19,150 nucleotides of DNA from Acidobacteria bacterium AH-259-L09 (GTDB taxonomy: Bacteria > Acidobacteriota > UBA6911 > RPQK01), in assembly GCA_027717875.1 (NCBI GenBank), contig JALLOL010000016.1, positions 1 to 19,150 of the forward strand. Reading direction: 5' to 3'. Below the pieces are notes generated by a model that did not search any database, was not told where the DNA came from, and saw only the letters and a list, made by a program, of their open reading frames with translations. Positions 1 to 8,674 of the stretch are shown here, piece after piece (the first letter of the stretch is position 1; each line of letters starts with the position of its first letter). Position numbers and translations under genes: made by a program.

Positions 1-891
1 CTGCCGCACTTCCGGACTCACCTGCCCTCGCTGATGGCGCAGTCGATTGGGGAGCCACCCCACTCCAATTTCGTGTAAAAGCGCAGCCAGTCCCAGCCTT
101 CTTTGCTTTTGAAGATTGTATTTCAAGGTCTGTGCAATACGCAGTGACAAAATGGTCACATTCACAGAGTGGGTACCTAGGGCGAATTCCTGTTCTCTGT
201 CGGTGGCCAAAAGAAGGAGAGCTGAACTGTTCACCATGGAATCGATCATGCGTTTGAGCAGCTGTTCTCCTCGTTCAATATCGAGGCGTTTACCTTCCTG
301 AGCCCCAGGGATCGATTCCAAAACGTAGGCCGTCGCCGTTTTGTATAGTTCGATCGTTTCCGCCTTAATTTCCTTTTTAAGGCGACCTTTGCTTTCTTGT
401 ACCTCTCGCGGCTCAAATTCTTCCAGCTCCTTCTCAGAAACTTTGTCAAGGAGCGAAGCTTCAATAGCAGCATTTCCATGACGCAAACGCCGCGATAAGA
501 TGAATAGCAGATTGCGAGCCACGGCATGTGAATCCTCGACAAGGGACCACATGGTTTTTTCATGGAGTGTCAGCAGGCGGCAGTCCTCGTGGGCCACAAC
601 ATAGGCCGAAGTTAGCTGGCCATCGATGAGCGAGAGTTCGCCGACGACCTCTCCAGGCTCCAGTACTATAATAGGGTCCAGTGTAAGTTTAAGGTGGATA
701 CGTAAACGGCCGGAAAGAAGCAGATAAAGGAACTGATTGGGTTGCCCGGCTTGAATCAAGACTTCTCCTCGTTTTAACTCGCGCACAGGACAGTCTTTTA
801 GAAGGCCGATAACGGCCTCCAGCTCGACACCTCTCAAGAGAAGCGAATTTTCCAGTTCACGCTTACTAAGAAGACCAGCTTGGCCAGACAT
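1..891 (-). CDS. cNMP-binding-fold plus HD/HD-GYP-like domain protein (C-terminus beyond the window)
   Basis: The frame is open for 297 codons from an ATG at 889-891 to the window edge, so the C-terminus is missing. Residues ~20-125 form a cyclic-nucleotide-binding (CRP/CAP-type) beta-roll, with 'RGEVLIQAGQPNQFLYLLLSG' features and the phosphate-cassette-like GELSLIDG. The arginine normally found shortly after that motif (R-S/T-A) is absent; TSAY stands there, so nucleotide binding is doubtful. A charged helical linker (~145-185) leads to an HD-type hydrolase region with THSVNV (~240-245) and ALLHEIGVGWLP (~270-281). HD-GYP phosphodiesterases read HDIG here, so the metal-binding Asp is replaced by Glu. 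Known family members link ligand or redox sensing to cyclic-di-GMP turnover; a sensory role is inferred. No strong ribosome site lies upstream of the ATG. It could also be an HDOD-type signalling protein. Confidence 0.75.
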   Translation of the reverse strand, partial: MSGQAGLLSKRELENSLLLRGVELEAVIGLLKDCPVRELKRGEVLIQAGQPNQFLYLLLSGRLRIHLKLTLDPIIVLEPGEVVGELSLIDGQLTSAYVVAHEDCRLLTLHEKTMWSLVEDSHAVARNLLFILSRRLRHGNAAIEASLLDKVSEKELEEFEPREVQESKGRLKKEIKAETIELYKTATAYVLESIPGAQEGKRLDIERGEQLLKRMIDSMVNSSALLLLATDREQEFALGTHSVNVTILSLRIAQTLKYNLQKQRRLGLAALLHEIGVGWLPNRLRHQRGQVSPEVRQ

Positions 892-1050
892 TTCCGTCTA
901 TCTTGCAACGATTTCCAACGCAAAGACAGGATAAAAGTCAATAAGTTTTGAAAATACTAATTTTAGCCTAGATTTACGGCAATAACCACAATTTGCCGAC
1001 GAGTGAACCGTCATCGAGTTGTACAGTTGGCTGCTCACAAGAGATGCTCG

Positions 1051-2136
1051 CTACAGCGCCTCGACAACCAAATTGCCCACCTCGCTGGTGGTATAACCCA
1101 TCTGGCCGGCCGACATGCTTCTCATCTTGGGCGTGGTCTTGGCAATGGCTTCTTCGATTCGATTGCCGGCCTTCACAAGGTTAGATGCTTTCTTCTGTTC
1201 GCCCACGATGCGCAGCAGCATGGCCATGGCAGCGATGGCGGCGATCGGATTGATCACGTTTTGGCCGGCATACTTTGGGGCTGACCCTCCCATGGGTTCA
1301 AACATGCTGCACCCATTAGGGTCGGGGTTGACATTGCCACCAGCCGCCACTCCCAGGCCTCCCTGAATCATCGCACCCAGGTCGGTGATGATGTCGCCAA
1401 ACATGTTAGGGACTACGATCGTGTCGTAGTACTCGGGGTTTTTCACGAACCACATGCAGGCCGCGTCGATGTGATTGTAGTCGCGTTTGATGTCGGGATA
1501 GTCCGCTTTCCCGATTTCTTCAAAGGCGCGGTGCCAAAGGTCGGCTGCATAAGTGAGCACGTTGGTCTTGTGCACGAGCGTCAGTTGTTTGCGGTCGTTG
1601 CGCCGCCGGCAATGTTCAAAGGCCCAGCGCAGGCATCGTTCCACGCCGAAGCGCGTGGCCATCATCTCTTGGGTGGCTATTTCCTGCGGCGTGTTCTTGC
1701 GCAGGAATCCCCCCGCGCCGCAGTAAAGGTCCTCCGTGTTTTCACGAACCACGTCAAAGGAGATGTCCTCCGGTCCTTTGCCCTTGAGCGGGCAATCGAC
1801 GCCCGGATACAACTTGACGGGCCGCAGGTTAATGTACTGGTCCAACTGAAAACGGATGGCCAGAAGCAGGCCCTTTTCCAAAATACCGGGCGGCACGTCC
1901 GCGTGGCCCACCGCGCCCAGGAAGATGGCGTCGAATTGCCGAAACTCATCAATCTGTTTTTCGGTAATGACCTCGCCAATCTTGAGGTACCGCTCCCCGC
2001 CGTAGTCAAACTCTACCGTTTCATACTTGAAATCTTCGAGCGGCGCGACCACCTTGAGCAGCTTGCACGCTTCTCTCGTCACTTCCGGGCCAGTGCCATC
2101 TCCTGCGATAACAGCAATTTTAAGCGTCTTGCTCAT
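1051..2136 (-). CDS. isopropylmalate/isocitrate-type beta-decarboxylating dehydrogenase
   Basis: A 361-residue protein, the usual length for LeuB and tartrate/homoisocitrate dehydrogenases, which oxidatively decarboxylate 2-hydroxy acids bearing a 3-carboxylate using NAD(P) and Mg2+. Visible family features are the N-terminal IAVIAGDGTGPEV, the substrate-arginine helix around AIRFQLDQYINLRPV, VRENTEDLYCG carrying the catalytic Tyr, VHKTNVL with the catalytic Lys, and NMFGDIITDLGA with the metal-binding Asp residues. The coenzyme loop reads GGSAPKYAGQNVINP. Typical LeuB has His-Gly-Ser-Ala-Pro-Asp-Ile here, while E. coli NADP-isocitrate dehydrogenase has Lys-Tyr, so NADP use is possible. Start ATG 2134-2136 has AAGGG about 9 bases upstream. 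No other leucine genes adjoin it, so it may not act in leucine synthesis. Tartrate or malate dehydrogenase activity is an alternative. It diverges from the aminotransferase gene across a 212-bp gap. Confidence 0.85.
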   Translation of the reverse strand: MSKTLKIAVIAGDGTGPEVTREACKLLKVVAPLEDFKYETVEFDYGGERYLKIGEVITEKQIDEFRQFDAIFLGAVGHADVPPGILEKGLLLAIRFQLDQYINLRPVKLYPGVDCPLKGKGPEDISFDVVRENTEDLYCGAGGFLRKNTPQEIATQEMMATRFGVERCLRWAFEHCRRRNDRKQLTLVHKTNVLTYAADLWHRAFEEIGKADYPDIKRDYNHIDAACMWFVKNPEYYDTIVVPNMFGDIITDLGAMIQGGLGVAAGGNVNPDPNGCSMFEPMGGSAPKYAGQNVINPIAAIAAMAMLLRIVGEQKKASNLVKAGNRIEEAIAKTTPKMRSMSAGQMGYTTSEVGNLVVEAL

Positions 2137-2348
2137 TGATCCAACCCTTTGTCAATAACCAGGCTTTTCCCAGCTGCTTTTAAACGATGGAAATCTAACA
2201 AAACTTGACCAAAGCGACAAGCATCTAATGTAGAGCTGCAGCCCACAGGCTGAAACACAGATTGCTCGTGCGCCACACGATCGTTATATTGAAACTGGTT
2301 GTTGATTTCCCTCGAACTGACACTGTTCTAAATTGAAATGGAGTTTCG

Positions 2349-3194
2349 ATGAGCGACTTAGCTTACGTGGAAGGAAAATTCGTTCCTTTAGCTGAGGCGA
2401 AGGTCTCCGTGGAGGATCGTGGCTTTCTTTTCGCCGATGGAGTCTATGAGGTCATTGTGGCTTACAACGGCTGCCCCTTCAAACTGCCAGAGCATTTGGC
2501 CCGGTTGCAGAGAAGCGCGGCGGCTATTCGTCTGCTCTTACCCAAAGATGCAAACCAGATTCAAAGAATCGTTCAGGAGGGCATACGGCAAAGCGGTTTT
2601 CAGAACACAAAGATATACCTTCAGATCACCCGCGGCGCCGCTCCGCGTTCTCATCCCTTCCCTGCCGATGTCAAATCCAATTTCATTGCAACATTCCGAG
2701 CCAAAGGCGAGGTCCCACAGGAAACCCGCAAAGAGGGGGTGTCCGTGATTACAACGGAGGACATCCGGTGGGCAAAATGTTACATCAAATCGGTTGCCCT
2801 TTTACCCAACGTGCTAGCTAATCAAAAAGCGGTGGAAGCGGGTGCGTTTGAGGCAGTTTTTGTCACATCCAAAGGCGTCGTTCATGAGGGGACGACCTCC
2901 AACATATTTGTAGTCAAAAACGAAAAAGTGCTCACCCCTCCCAGAACGGAAAAAATCCTCCACGGCGTCACACGAGAAGCGCTTCTCCAATGTGCGCGCG
3001 ATGCGGGGTACGAAACATTTGAGCACACCATAACAATTGAAGAATTGCTGCAAGCCGATGAAGTCTTTCTCACCGGCACCACGATCGAGGTCCTGGGCGT
3101 AGTCAAGGTGGATGGAAAGACGATTGGGGCGGGTGGTGTTGGACCAGTTACGAAGCAAATTTACGCGAGGTTTCGGCAGCTGATTGAATCGTGA
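2349..3194 (+). CDS. dat: class IV PLP aminotransferase, D-amino-acid transaminase-like
   Basis: A 281-residue protein with the fold-type IV aminotransferase pattern. The N-terminus has YVEGKFVPLAEAKVSVEDRG followed by FLFADGVYEV. The probable PLP-binding Lys lies in CYIKSVALLPNVLANQKA, as in D-alanine transaminase. The conserved EGTTSNIF and LHGVTREALL stretches follow, and then the C-terminal cofactor stretch DEVFLTGTTIEVLGVV. D-amino-acid transaminase interconverts D-alanine and 2-oxoglutarate with pyruvate and D-glutamate, feeding the peptidoglycan D-amino-acid pool; branched-chain aminotransferase or aminodeoxychorismate lyase are related alternatives. The start is supported by GGAG five bases before ATG. 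The gene stands alone on the plus strand, divergent from the dehydrogenase and convergent with the truncated fdhD. A GC-rich hairpin lies ~55 bp after its stop. Confidence 0.85.
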   Translation: MSDLAYVEGKFVPLAEAKVSVEDRGFLFADGVYEVIVAYNGCPFKLPEHLARLQRSAAAIRLLLPKDANQIQRIVQEGIRQSGFQNTKIYLQITRGAAPRSHPFPADVKSNFIATFRAKGEVPQETRKEGVSVITTEDIRWAKCYIKSVALLPNVLANQKAVEAGAFEAVFVTSKGVVHEGTTSNIFVVKNEKVLTPPRTEKILHGVTREALLQCARDAGYETFEHTITIEELLQADEVFLTGTTIEVLGVVKVDGKTIGAGGVGPVTKQIYARFRQLIES

Positions 3195-3248
3195 TTTTTG
3201 ATGAACGAGTCAATTCCTCATGACTTTTTTCGTGTGGCTCCAGAGCTC

Positions 3249-3269
3249 GGGCGAGCCGCCGGCTCGCCC
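3249..3269. repeat. perfect GC-rich inverted repeat between convergent genes
   Basis: Two 9-base arms, GGGCGAGCC and GGCTCGCCC, pair perfectly around a 3-base loop (GCC). The element lies between the convergent dat and truncated fdhD. There is no immediate T-tract on either strand, so it looks more like a REP-type palindrome or a bidirectional transcript-end hairpin than a classical intrinsic terminator. Confidence 0.65.
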
Positions 3270-3335
3270 CTAGAGGACTTTTGCGACACCCTCTCACAGT
3301 CGCGGCCCTGTTAGAATCCGCCCAGCGGCGACCGT

Positions 3336-3887
3336 CTACCCTCGCGTGTCAAACAAGGCTGAAGCATGCAAACCGCCGGTGCGCCAAAACACAGCTTGCG
3401 CTTTGCTTAGTTGCTCCGGGAGTTGCGTAAAATATTTTTCATCCACTTGGAACGTTCCCACGGGAGGTCCAGAACAGGCCACACGCACCATTTCCAGAGA
3501 CGTCTTGCCGCAGATGCCGCAGCTGGATGTCGTATAGACATTGCGGCTAAATTTTTCAGGATCAAAAGCCACATCCGGATTGAGAAAAACGTTCACGACA
3601 TTGTGTTGGGCAAATTGAGGAGTTGCGCCACAATAGCCGATCTGGCGGATAGCTCCGCGATCAGCCACAATGCCTTCGGTAAAAAGAAAACCCGCCGCCA
3701 GTTCAAAATCATGACCGGGCGTGCGCATCGTCACTGAAATACTGTGTCGCACGGGCCGCCCATTCTTTTCAACCACGACCCGGACCTCCATCGGCTCCTC
3801 GGCAGCCACCTCATCGGAACGCCGCTCGACGGTGTCGCCCTCGATGGTCAGAATGCGAGTCGTAATAGCGGGGGTCGGCGTTTTCAT
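3336..3887 (-). pseudogene. fdhD: FdhD, formate dehydrogenase accessory sulfurtransferase, C-terminally truncated
   Basis: The 183 codons match the N-terminal two thirds of FdhD, which transfers sulfur from IscS to the Mo-bis-MGD cofactor of formate dehydrogenase. Recognisable parts are the EEPMEVRVVV strand, RTPGHDFELAAGFLFTEGI, the active-site motif TSSCGICGK with both cysteines, and FWRTGGLHASALFDTRG. FdhD proteins are usually ~260-280 residues and continue with a conserved E-D-V-G-R-H-N block. Here a TAG stop comes directly after DTRG, and no frame downstream in the ~140 bases to dat restores that block. The 3' part therefore seems deleted rather than frameshifted. The catalytic cysteines remain, but the missing portion holds part of the cofactor-binding fold, so function is doubtful. 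The stop is amber and is not a selenocysteine codon. Start ATG 3885-3887 has only a weak purine stretch before it. It lies 48 bp after the sulfatase, on the same strand. Confidence 0.8.
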
Positions 3888-3935
3888 TTTTCTCGGTAAA
3901 AAGCCTGTTCAGTTGTTAGCTTGATGGGCACCGTG

Positions 3936-5432
3936 TTAATCCTTGGCGGGCAACCACTTGGTGAGCCCTGACTTCACGACTGCATGTTTCGGGTCATTGG
4001 CCAAATTCTCCCACTCGGTCGGATCGTTCTGGTGATCGTACAATTCTTCAGAACCGTCTGCGTAGCGAATCAATCGCCAGCGATGGTCGCGAACTGTGTA
4101 ATTCCCTTTGCCGAACGTCGTGACCACGGCCCGGTCGGTAGGGGCTTGTGGATCGCGCAGTAGTGGAAGCAGAGACACGCCGTCCAGTTCCGCTCGGGGT
4201 GTCAGATTACACATATCAATGAGGGTGGGATAAAGATCGATTAGATTCACAGGCTGCCGGCACACGCCACCCGTCTTGAATTTCTTGGCACCTGCCTTCG
4301 TTGGGACAACGATTAGCGGCACGCGAGCCGAGCGTTCCCAGCCCGTCCACTTGCCCCAGTGTTGCTTCTCGCCCAGGTGCCAGCCGTGGTCACTCCACAA
4401 AACAATGATGGTGTTCTCGGCATGAGGGCCTTCGTCCAGTGCATCAAGCAGCTTGCCGATTTGGGCATCGACAAATGACACGCATGCCAGATATCCGGCC
4501 ACCGCAGCCCTCCACTGGCCATGCTTAACAACCGTTTCATGCCGTCCCGCAGTGACCCCTTCCAGCGCACGAGTCCTGCCCGTCTTGCTCAAATCGTCCA
4601 GATCATCGGCCAGCACTTTCGGAAGTACAATCGACTGGACAGGGTACAGCTCAAAGTATTTCTTGGGCGCAAACAGCGGGATGTGCGGCCGGTAAAAACC
4701 GACCGCGAGGAAGAACGGTTCGTCTGTCCTGCGACCCAATCGCTGGGCGGCCCAGTGGGTGATTTTCACATCCCCCATTTCCCTGTCGTCAACATCCACC
4801 GGCCCCCAGTCAAACGATTCACCCTTCGGGTCGTACGGGCTTCGATCGCTGGGCATGCCATTAAGCGGCAGCACGATCTTGGGCCGCCCAGGACCACGGT
4901 CAACGACGTGTCGCGGCTTGGTTCCCTTGCTTGGCAATTCTTCAGGAGTGTACTCCACTTGCGTTCGTGTGAACGGGCTCCACCGCTGCTCGGTGAAGAA
5001 GTAGTCGTCAAACAGTTCGGGATTTCTCCGATGCAGCAGCTTGCCCGTGCCGAATGTCTGATAGCCATTTTTCTTGAAATGCTGAGGCATCAATACCAGT
5101 TGCGGCTGAATCTTGCGGATGTTGTGCTCATTACTGTACGCGCCGGTGTGAAACGGCTGTTTACCGCTGAAAACCGCTGCCCGAGACGGGGAGCACAGCG
5201 GAGCCGGGCAATGGGCGTTGGAAAATACGATGCCGCGTTTGGCCAATCGGTCCATGTTGGGCGTCTTCACCTGGGGATGCCCATTGAGAAAACCGACCCA
5301 GTCGTTCAAATCATCAACGGCTATAAACAAGACATTTGGACGATCGACGTCCTCAGTACCGTCGACCTTGCTGGAGCTCCCACACTGAATGAGCACTGCC
5401 GCCAAAATGAGAATACGCCATCGTTTCAGCAT
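3936..5432 (-). CDS. secreted formylglycine sulfatase, iduronate-2-sulfatase-like
   Basis: A sulfatase of ~498 residues that hydrolyses sulfate esters outside the cytoplasm, probably on sulfated polysaccharides. After an N-terminal hydrophobic segment (LKRWRILILAAVLIQCG), the metal-binding RPNVLFIAVDDLNDW appears, followed by the modification motif CSPSRAAVFSG, whose Cys becomes formylglycine. The later segments HWAAQRLG, FLAVGFYRPHIPLFAPKKY and WSDHGWHLGEKQHWGKWT match the iduronate-2-sulfatase-like subgroup. An in-frame ATG lies 120 bases further upstream, but the start at 5430-5432 is preferred: it gives a signal peptide and has AAGGA six bases upstream. The Cys after the signal peptide (IQC) is only a weak lipobox. 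No dedicated sulfatase-maturating enzyme lies in the window. The gene sits between mobA and fdhD on the same strand, which is an odd place for a polysaccharide-degradation gene. Confidence 0.92.
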   Translation of the reverse strand: MLKRWRILILAAVLIQCGSSSKVDGTEDVDRPNVLFIAVDDLNDWVGFLNGHPQVKTPNMDRLAKRGIVFSNAHCPAPLCSPSRAAVFSGKQPFHTGAYSNEHNIRKIQPQLVLMPQHFKKNGYQTFGTGKLLHRRNPELFDDYFFTEQRWSPFTRTQVEYTPEELPSKGTKPRHVVDRGPGRPKIVLPLNGMPSDRSPYDPKGESFDWGPVDVDDREMGDVKITHWAAQRLGRRTDEPFFLAVGFYRPHIPLFAPKKYFELYPVQSIVLPKVLADDLDDLSKTGRTRALEGVTAGRHETVVKHGQWRAAVAGYLACVSFVDAQIGKLLDALDEGPHAENTIIVLWSDHGWHLGEKQHWGKWTGWERSARVPLIVVPTKAGAKKFKTGGVCRQPVNLIDLYPTLIDMCNLTPRAELDGVSLLPLLRDPQAPTDRAVVTTFGKGNYTVRDHRWRLIRYADGSEELYDHQNDPTEWENLANDPKHAVVKSGLTKWLPAKD

Positions 5433-5523
5433 AACAGATCCTTCAGAAAGGCTGAATTTCCAGATGGGGACCAATCTGTTGCTCGAGCGGGTTGGCCATA
5501 ACCTTGCTCCTCCCCGGATACCT

Positions 5524-6162
5524 TTAGGAATTGCCTTCGCACATTCTCTCATAATCCTCGGGTGTATTGATATTGCAAAGGAGATTTTCTGTGTAAAAAG
5601 CCAGTTCGGGTGTCATGGGGACGCGCACCGTCTCTATTATTTTGAGAAAATCGAGGACCTTATATTTCTGTCGCTTCAGTCTATTTTCGATCAAAGGCAA
5701 GCAGCCCTGGCTGTATAAGCCGCACAAGGGCTGCTCTTGTCCATTTTGCAGCGGTATCTTGGCTACGGCCGGTTCTTCAAACCTATCGGAATGTCGGAGA
5801 GATGGCGGAAGAGCACCACGCTGAATCGGAAAATCGAGAACGTACTCGATCAACTCTTGACTGATGAAAGGCAGATCGCAGGCCAGGACGAATGCCGCTC
5901 GGCCGCCCGCGTGGCCAAGGGCAGTATAAATGCCACCCAGAGGGCCGCAGTCAGGAATCGCATCCGCAAGGACAGGCAACGCCATGAATTCGTATTGCCG
6001 TTGACAGCCGGAGATAATGACGACATCGGCAAATACTGCCAGCAGGAGGCCACTGACGTGCTGAATGAGCGGCCGACCTCGAAACAATAAAGTTGCCTTG
6101 TCCCGGCCCATTCTGCGGCTCGGTCCGCCAGCCAGCACTGCGCCGAGAATAGACTTGTTCAC
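5524..6162 (-). CDS. mobA: molybdenum cofactor guanylyltransferase
   Basis: A 212-residue protein matching MobA, which joins GMP from GTP to molybdopterin to make the guanine dinucleotide form used by DMSO-reductase-family enzymes such as formate dehydrogenase. The nucleotide-binding start GAVLAGGPSRRMGRDKATLLFRG is diagnostic. It is followed by the conserved ADAIPDCGPLGGIYTAL and the metal-binding ACDLPFI. The C-terminus carries FYTENLLCNINTPEDYERM, the usual 'NiNTPeDy' ending. The predicted start is GTG (6160-6162) with only a weak AGAAAG upstream. It is on the minus strand, 91 bp ahead of the sulfatase start, with fdhD next. MobA and FdhD together imply that a Mo-bis-MGD enzyme exists elsewhere in the genome, or did once. 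Confidence 0.9.
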   Translation of the reverse strand: MNKSILGAVLAGGPSRRMGRDKATLLFRGRPLIQHVSGLLLAVFADVVIISGCQRQYEFMALPVLADAIPDCGPLGGIYTALGHAGGRAAFVLACDLPFISQELIEYVLDFPIQRGALPPSLRHSDRFEEPAVAKIPLQNGQEQPLCGLYSQGCLPLIENRLKRQKYKVLDFLKIIETVRVPMTPELAFYTENLLCNINTPEDYERMCEGNS

Positions 6163-6292
6163 AACTTTCTATGATTATCGGCTTTCGGTATGAACCGGAC
6201 AACCCACACTATACAAATTCTCATACTCTCTTGACGTCCGTCTGATTCAAATCAGGGATATTATAGAAAAACTTCGCCCCACCATGGAATCT

Positions 6293-7045
6293 CTAGTAGG
6301 TCGCACGGCCTCCACTTACGTCATAGCACTGGCCGGTCACAAAACTGGAGTCATCGGAGACCAGGAAATGAATGACGGCAGCGACTTCTTCAGGCTGTCC
6401 CACTCGCCCCATGGGAATCCGGCTTATCATGTAGTCCAGATGCTCCTGGCTGACCTGCTCAAGGATCTTCGTTTGAATGACGGCCGGCGCAACTGCGTTG
6501 ATCCGGATGTTTCGGTCCGTGACTTCCTTGGCCACTGCTTTGGTGAGGCCAATGACGGCAGCTTTGGTTGTCGAATAGGGAACCGCAAGTGGATTGCCCT
6601 CTTTGCCCGCAATGGAGGCCACGTTGACAATGCGGCCTTGCCCGCGTTCACGCATGTGGGGTAGAACCGCCCGGCAGCAGTAGAAGACCCCGGTGAGATT
6701 AACGCCAATAATTTGCGCCCAATCTTCATCGGTTTGCTCCCATAGGGGAGCACTTCTTCCGGCGACTCCCGCGTTGTTGATCAGGATGTCAATCTGATGA
6801 AAGCTCTCCAGAGCTTCTTGAACCATCCTTTCGGTGTCTTCTCCAGTGGCAATGTCCGCTGCAATGGCTTTACACTCCTTGCCTTGCGAGGAGAGCAGTT
6901 TACCCGTCTTCGCGGCTGCCGCTGCATCGATATCCACTGCACAAACCTTGGCACCGTATTCGGCGAGGCGGACGGCAGTGGCACAACCGATACCAGATCC
7001 GGCACCTGTCACAATGGCCACCCTGTTATCGAGTCCCAAACCCAT
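6293..7045 (-). CDS. short-chain dehydrogenase/reductase (classical SDR, FabG-like)
   Basis: A 250-residue classical SDR. The cofactor motif TGAGSGIG begins near residue 14, Asp ending beta-2 (AVDID) suggests NAD(H) preference, and NNAGV is at ~90. The catalytic Ser lies in [10 protein letters not shown], and the Tyr-Lys pair in YSTTKAAV. The C-terminal [15 protein letters not shown] is typical of 3-oxoacyl-ACP-reductase-like and sugar/hydroxyacid dehydrogenases. An AGGAGA ribosome site lies about 6 bases before ATG 7043-7045. The start is only 9 bp after the tctA stop, so it is almost certainly co-transcribed with the importer. That context suggests it oxidises an imported hydroxy-carboxylate or a sugar acid. 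The exact substrate cannot be read from the sequence. Confidence 0.9.
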   Translation of the reverse strand: MGLGLDNRVAIVTGAGSGIGCATAVRLAEYGAKVCAVDIDAAAAAKTGKLLSSQGKECKAIAADIATGEDTERMVQEALESFHQIDILINNAGVAGRSAPLWEQTDEDWAQIIGVNLTGVFYCCRAVLPHMRERGQGRIVNVASIAGKEGNPLAVPYSTTKAAVIGLTKAVAKEVTDRNIRINAVAPAVIQTKILEQVSQEHLDYMISRIPMGRVGQPEEVAAVIHFLVSDDSSFVTGQCYDVSGGRATY

Positions 7046-7054
7046 GATTGTCTC

Positions 7055-8674
7055 CTATGGAGAGGTCTGCCAGCGGCGGCGCCACAGTGAAATAAGCAGC
7101 GGAGAACACCACACAAGAACACATGTTGCCCCCAAAAAACCCGCCACTGGTCGAGCGAAGAAGTCCCACAGCTCATCCGATTTCGTCAAGCTCTGAATAA
7201 AGGTCTGCTCCAGTTTCCCTCCCAGAATGATTCCCAGTACCACTGGTCCCAACGGTACCTGATTCATTTCCAAAACGAAGCCCAGAATCCCCATTCCCAG
7301 CATCACCCAGACGTCAAAATAGCTGCCGTTGATGGCAAAGGCCCCTACTATACTGAAAAGCAGGATAACAGGAAGCAGAATTGGTTGGGGAATGCGCACC
7401 AAATAGCTTCCCCCACGAATGGCCAGAAATCCCAGAGGGAGGAGAACCAGATTGGCAAGAATGAAAGTAATGTAAATGCCGTACACGAGCACGGACTGGG
7501 TCTCGTTTGTGAAGATCTGTGGACCCGGTATGATGTTTTTCATCAATAGGATACCGATGACGATCGCCGTGATTGAGTCTCCCGGTATGCCAAAAACAAG
7601 TGCCGGAATCCAGGCACCGGCAAGGGCCGAATTGTTGGCGCTGGTGGCGTCTCCAATCCCTTCTAGAGATCCCTGACCATATTCTTCCGGGTTCTTGGAA
7701 AACCTTTTGGACAAAGCAAAAGAGATCCAGGCACCAATATCTGCCCCAGCACCGGGCAGCATTCCCACAAAAGAACCGACAATGCTGGAACGCAGAACAT
7801 GAAGCTTTCGGCGCCAGAGTAGATCGGAAGCAGTGGCAAACACAGAGCGCAGAGGCTGAAAAAGAAGGCGATTGAGTAGGCTTCGGCCTGCTGTGAGAGT
7901 TTGATTGAACCCCTCCTGGACGACAGTTCTGAAATTATTTTGAAACCACAGCACATTTCTCAAGACCTCCGAGACTCCAAAAAGACCGATCATCGCTGGA
8001 ATAAAATTGATCCCGGCAATCAGTTCATCTTGAGCAAAGGTGAAACGAGGCGAACTGTGAACCTCACTCAGGCCGACAGTGGACAAAAGCAAACCAATAA
8101 TTAAAGCCAGCGCGCCTTTGAGAAGAGATCCTCGAGAGACGACGGCAGCACAACTCAGTCCCAGGAGAGTCAGCCAAAAGTACTCATAGCTTGTGAATTG
8201 GAAAGCGATCTTTGCCAGCCAAGGGGCTGAAGTGATCAGGACTGCTGCTCCGAAGAGGCCTCCGGCGACGCTGAAGAGCAGCGCAATGCCGAGCACCTCC
8301 TCCTGCCGTCCAGCTCGAGTGAGAGCATATGCATCGTCAACGTAGGCCGCTGAAGAGGGGGTACCAGGGATGCGCACCAGAGCGGTCGGAATGTCACCCG
8401 CGAAGATGGCACATGCCTCTAAAGTAACGATGGCCGCAAGAGCCGCAACATCATCGAGAAAGAAAGTCAGGGGAACGAGCAGTGCCACCGCCATGGTTGC
8501 GGTCAAACCGGGAATGGCCCCCATAAAGAGGCCGTAGGCAGCTGAGATGACGATGATCCCGAGTACTGGCCATTGAAAGATCTGTTCAAGAGCGGTCAAG
8601 AGAATCTCGCTCAATTCACCATCCCAGTATTCCTCGCGGTAATGGCACCCGCAAGAGGTTTCCAAAAAGTCCAT
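7055..8674 (-). CDS. tctA: tripartite tricarboxylate transporter, large permease subunit (TctA)
   Basis: A polytopic membrane protein of up to 539 residues and ~10-12 hydrophobic segments, matching TctA, the large channel subunit of sodium- or proton-driven TTT carboxylate importers. Diagnostic are [24 protein letters not shown], the second glycine-rich motif [20 protein letters not shown], and [38 protein letters not shown]. As annotated from ATG 8672-8674 it overlaps the 3' end of the TctC-TctB gene by 59 bases and begins with a non-hydrophobic stretch of ~20 residues. An in-frame TTG at ~8612-8614, right at the upstream stop (TGAATTG), would give a start closer to the family and translational coupling. 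Either start keeps the gene in one operon with its binding-protein partner upstream and the SDR downstream. Confidence 0.92.
   Translation of the reverse strand: MDFLETSCGCHYREEYWDGELSEILLTALEQIFQWPVLGIIVISAAYGLFMGAIPGLTATMAVALLVPLTFFLDDVAALAAIVTLEACAIFAGDIPTALVRIPGTPSSAAYVDDAYALTRAGRQEEVLGIALLFSVAGGLFGAAVLITSAPWLAKIAFQFTSYEYFWLTLLGLSCAAVVSRGSLLKGALALIIGLLLSTVGLSEVHSSPRFTFAQDELIAGINFIPAMIGLFGVSEVLRNVLWFQNNFRTVVQEGFNQTLTAGRSLLNRLLFQPLRSVFATASDLLWRRKLHVLRSSIVGSFVGMLPGAGADIGAWISFALSKRFSKNPEEYGQGSLEGIGDATSANNSALAGAWIPALVFGIPGDSITAIVIGILLMKNIIPGPQIFTNETQSVLVYGIYITFILANLVLLPLGFLAIRGGSYLVRIPQPILLPVILLFSIVGAFAINGSYFDVWVMLGMGILGFVLEMNQVPLGPVVLGIILGGKLEQTFIQSLTKSDELWDFFARPVAGFLGATCVLVWCSPLLISLWRRRWQTSP

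Noticed and set aside
3336..3338. Stop of truncated fdhD considered as a possible recoded codon (Sec)
   Set aside because: The codon is TAG, not TGA, and the sequence after it does not continue FdhD, so readthrough would not help.
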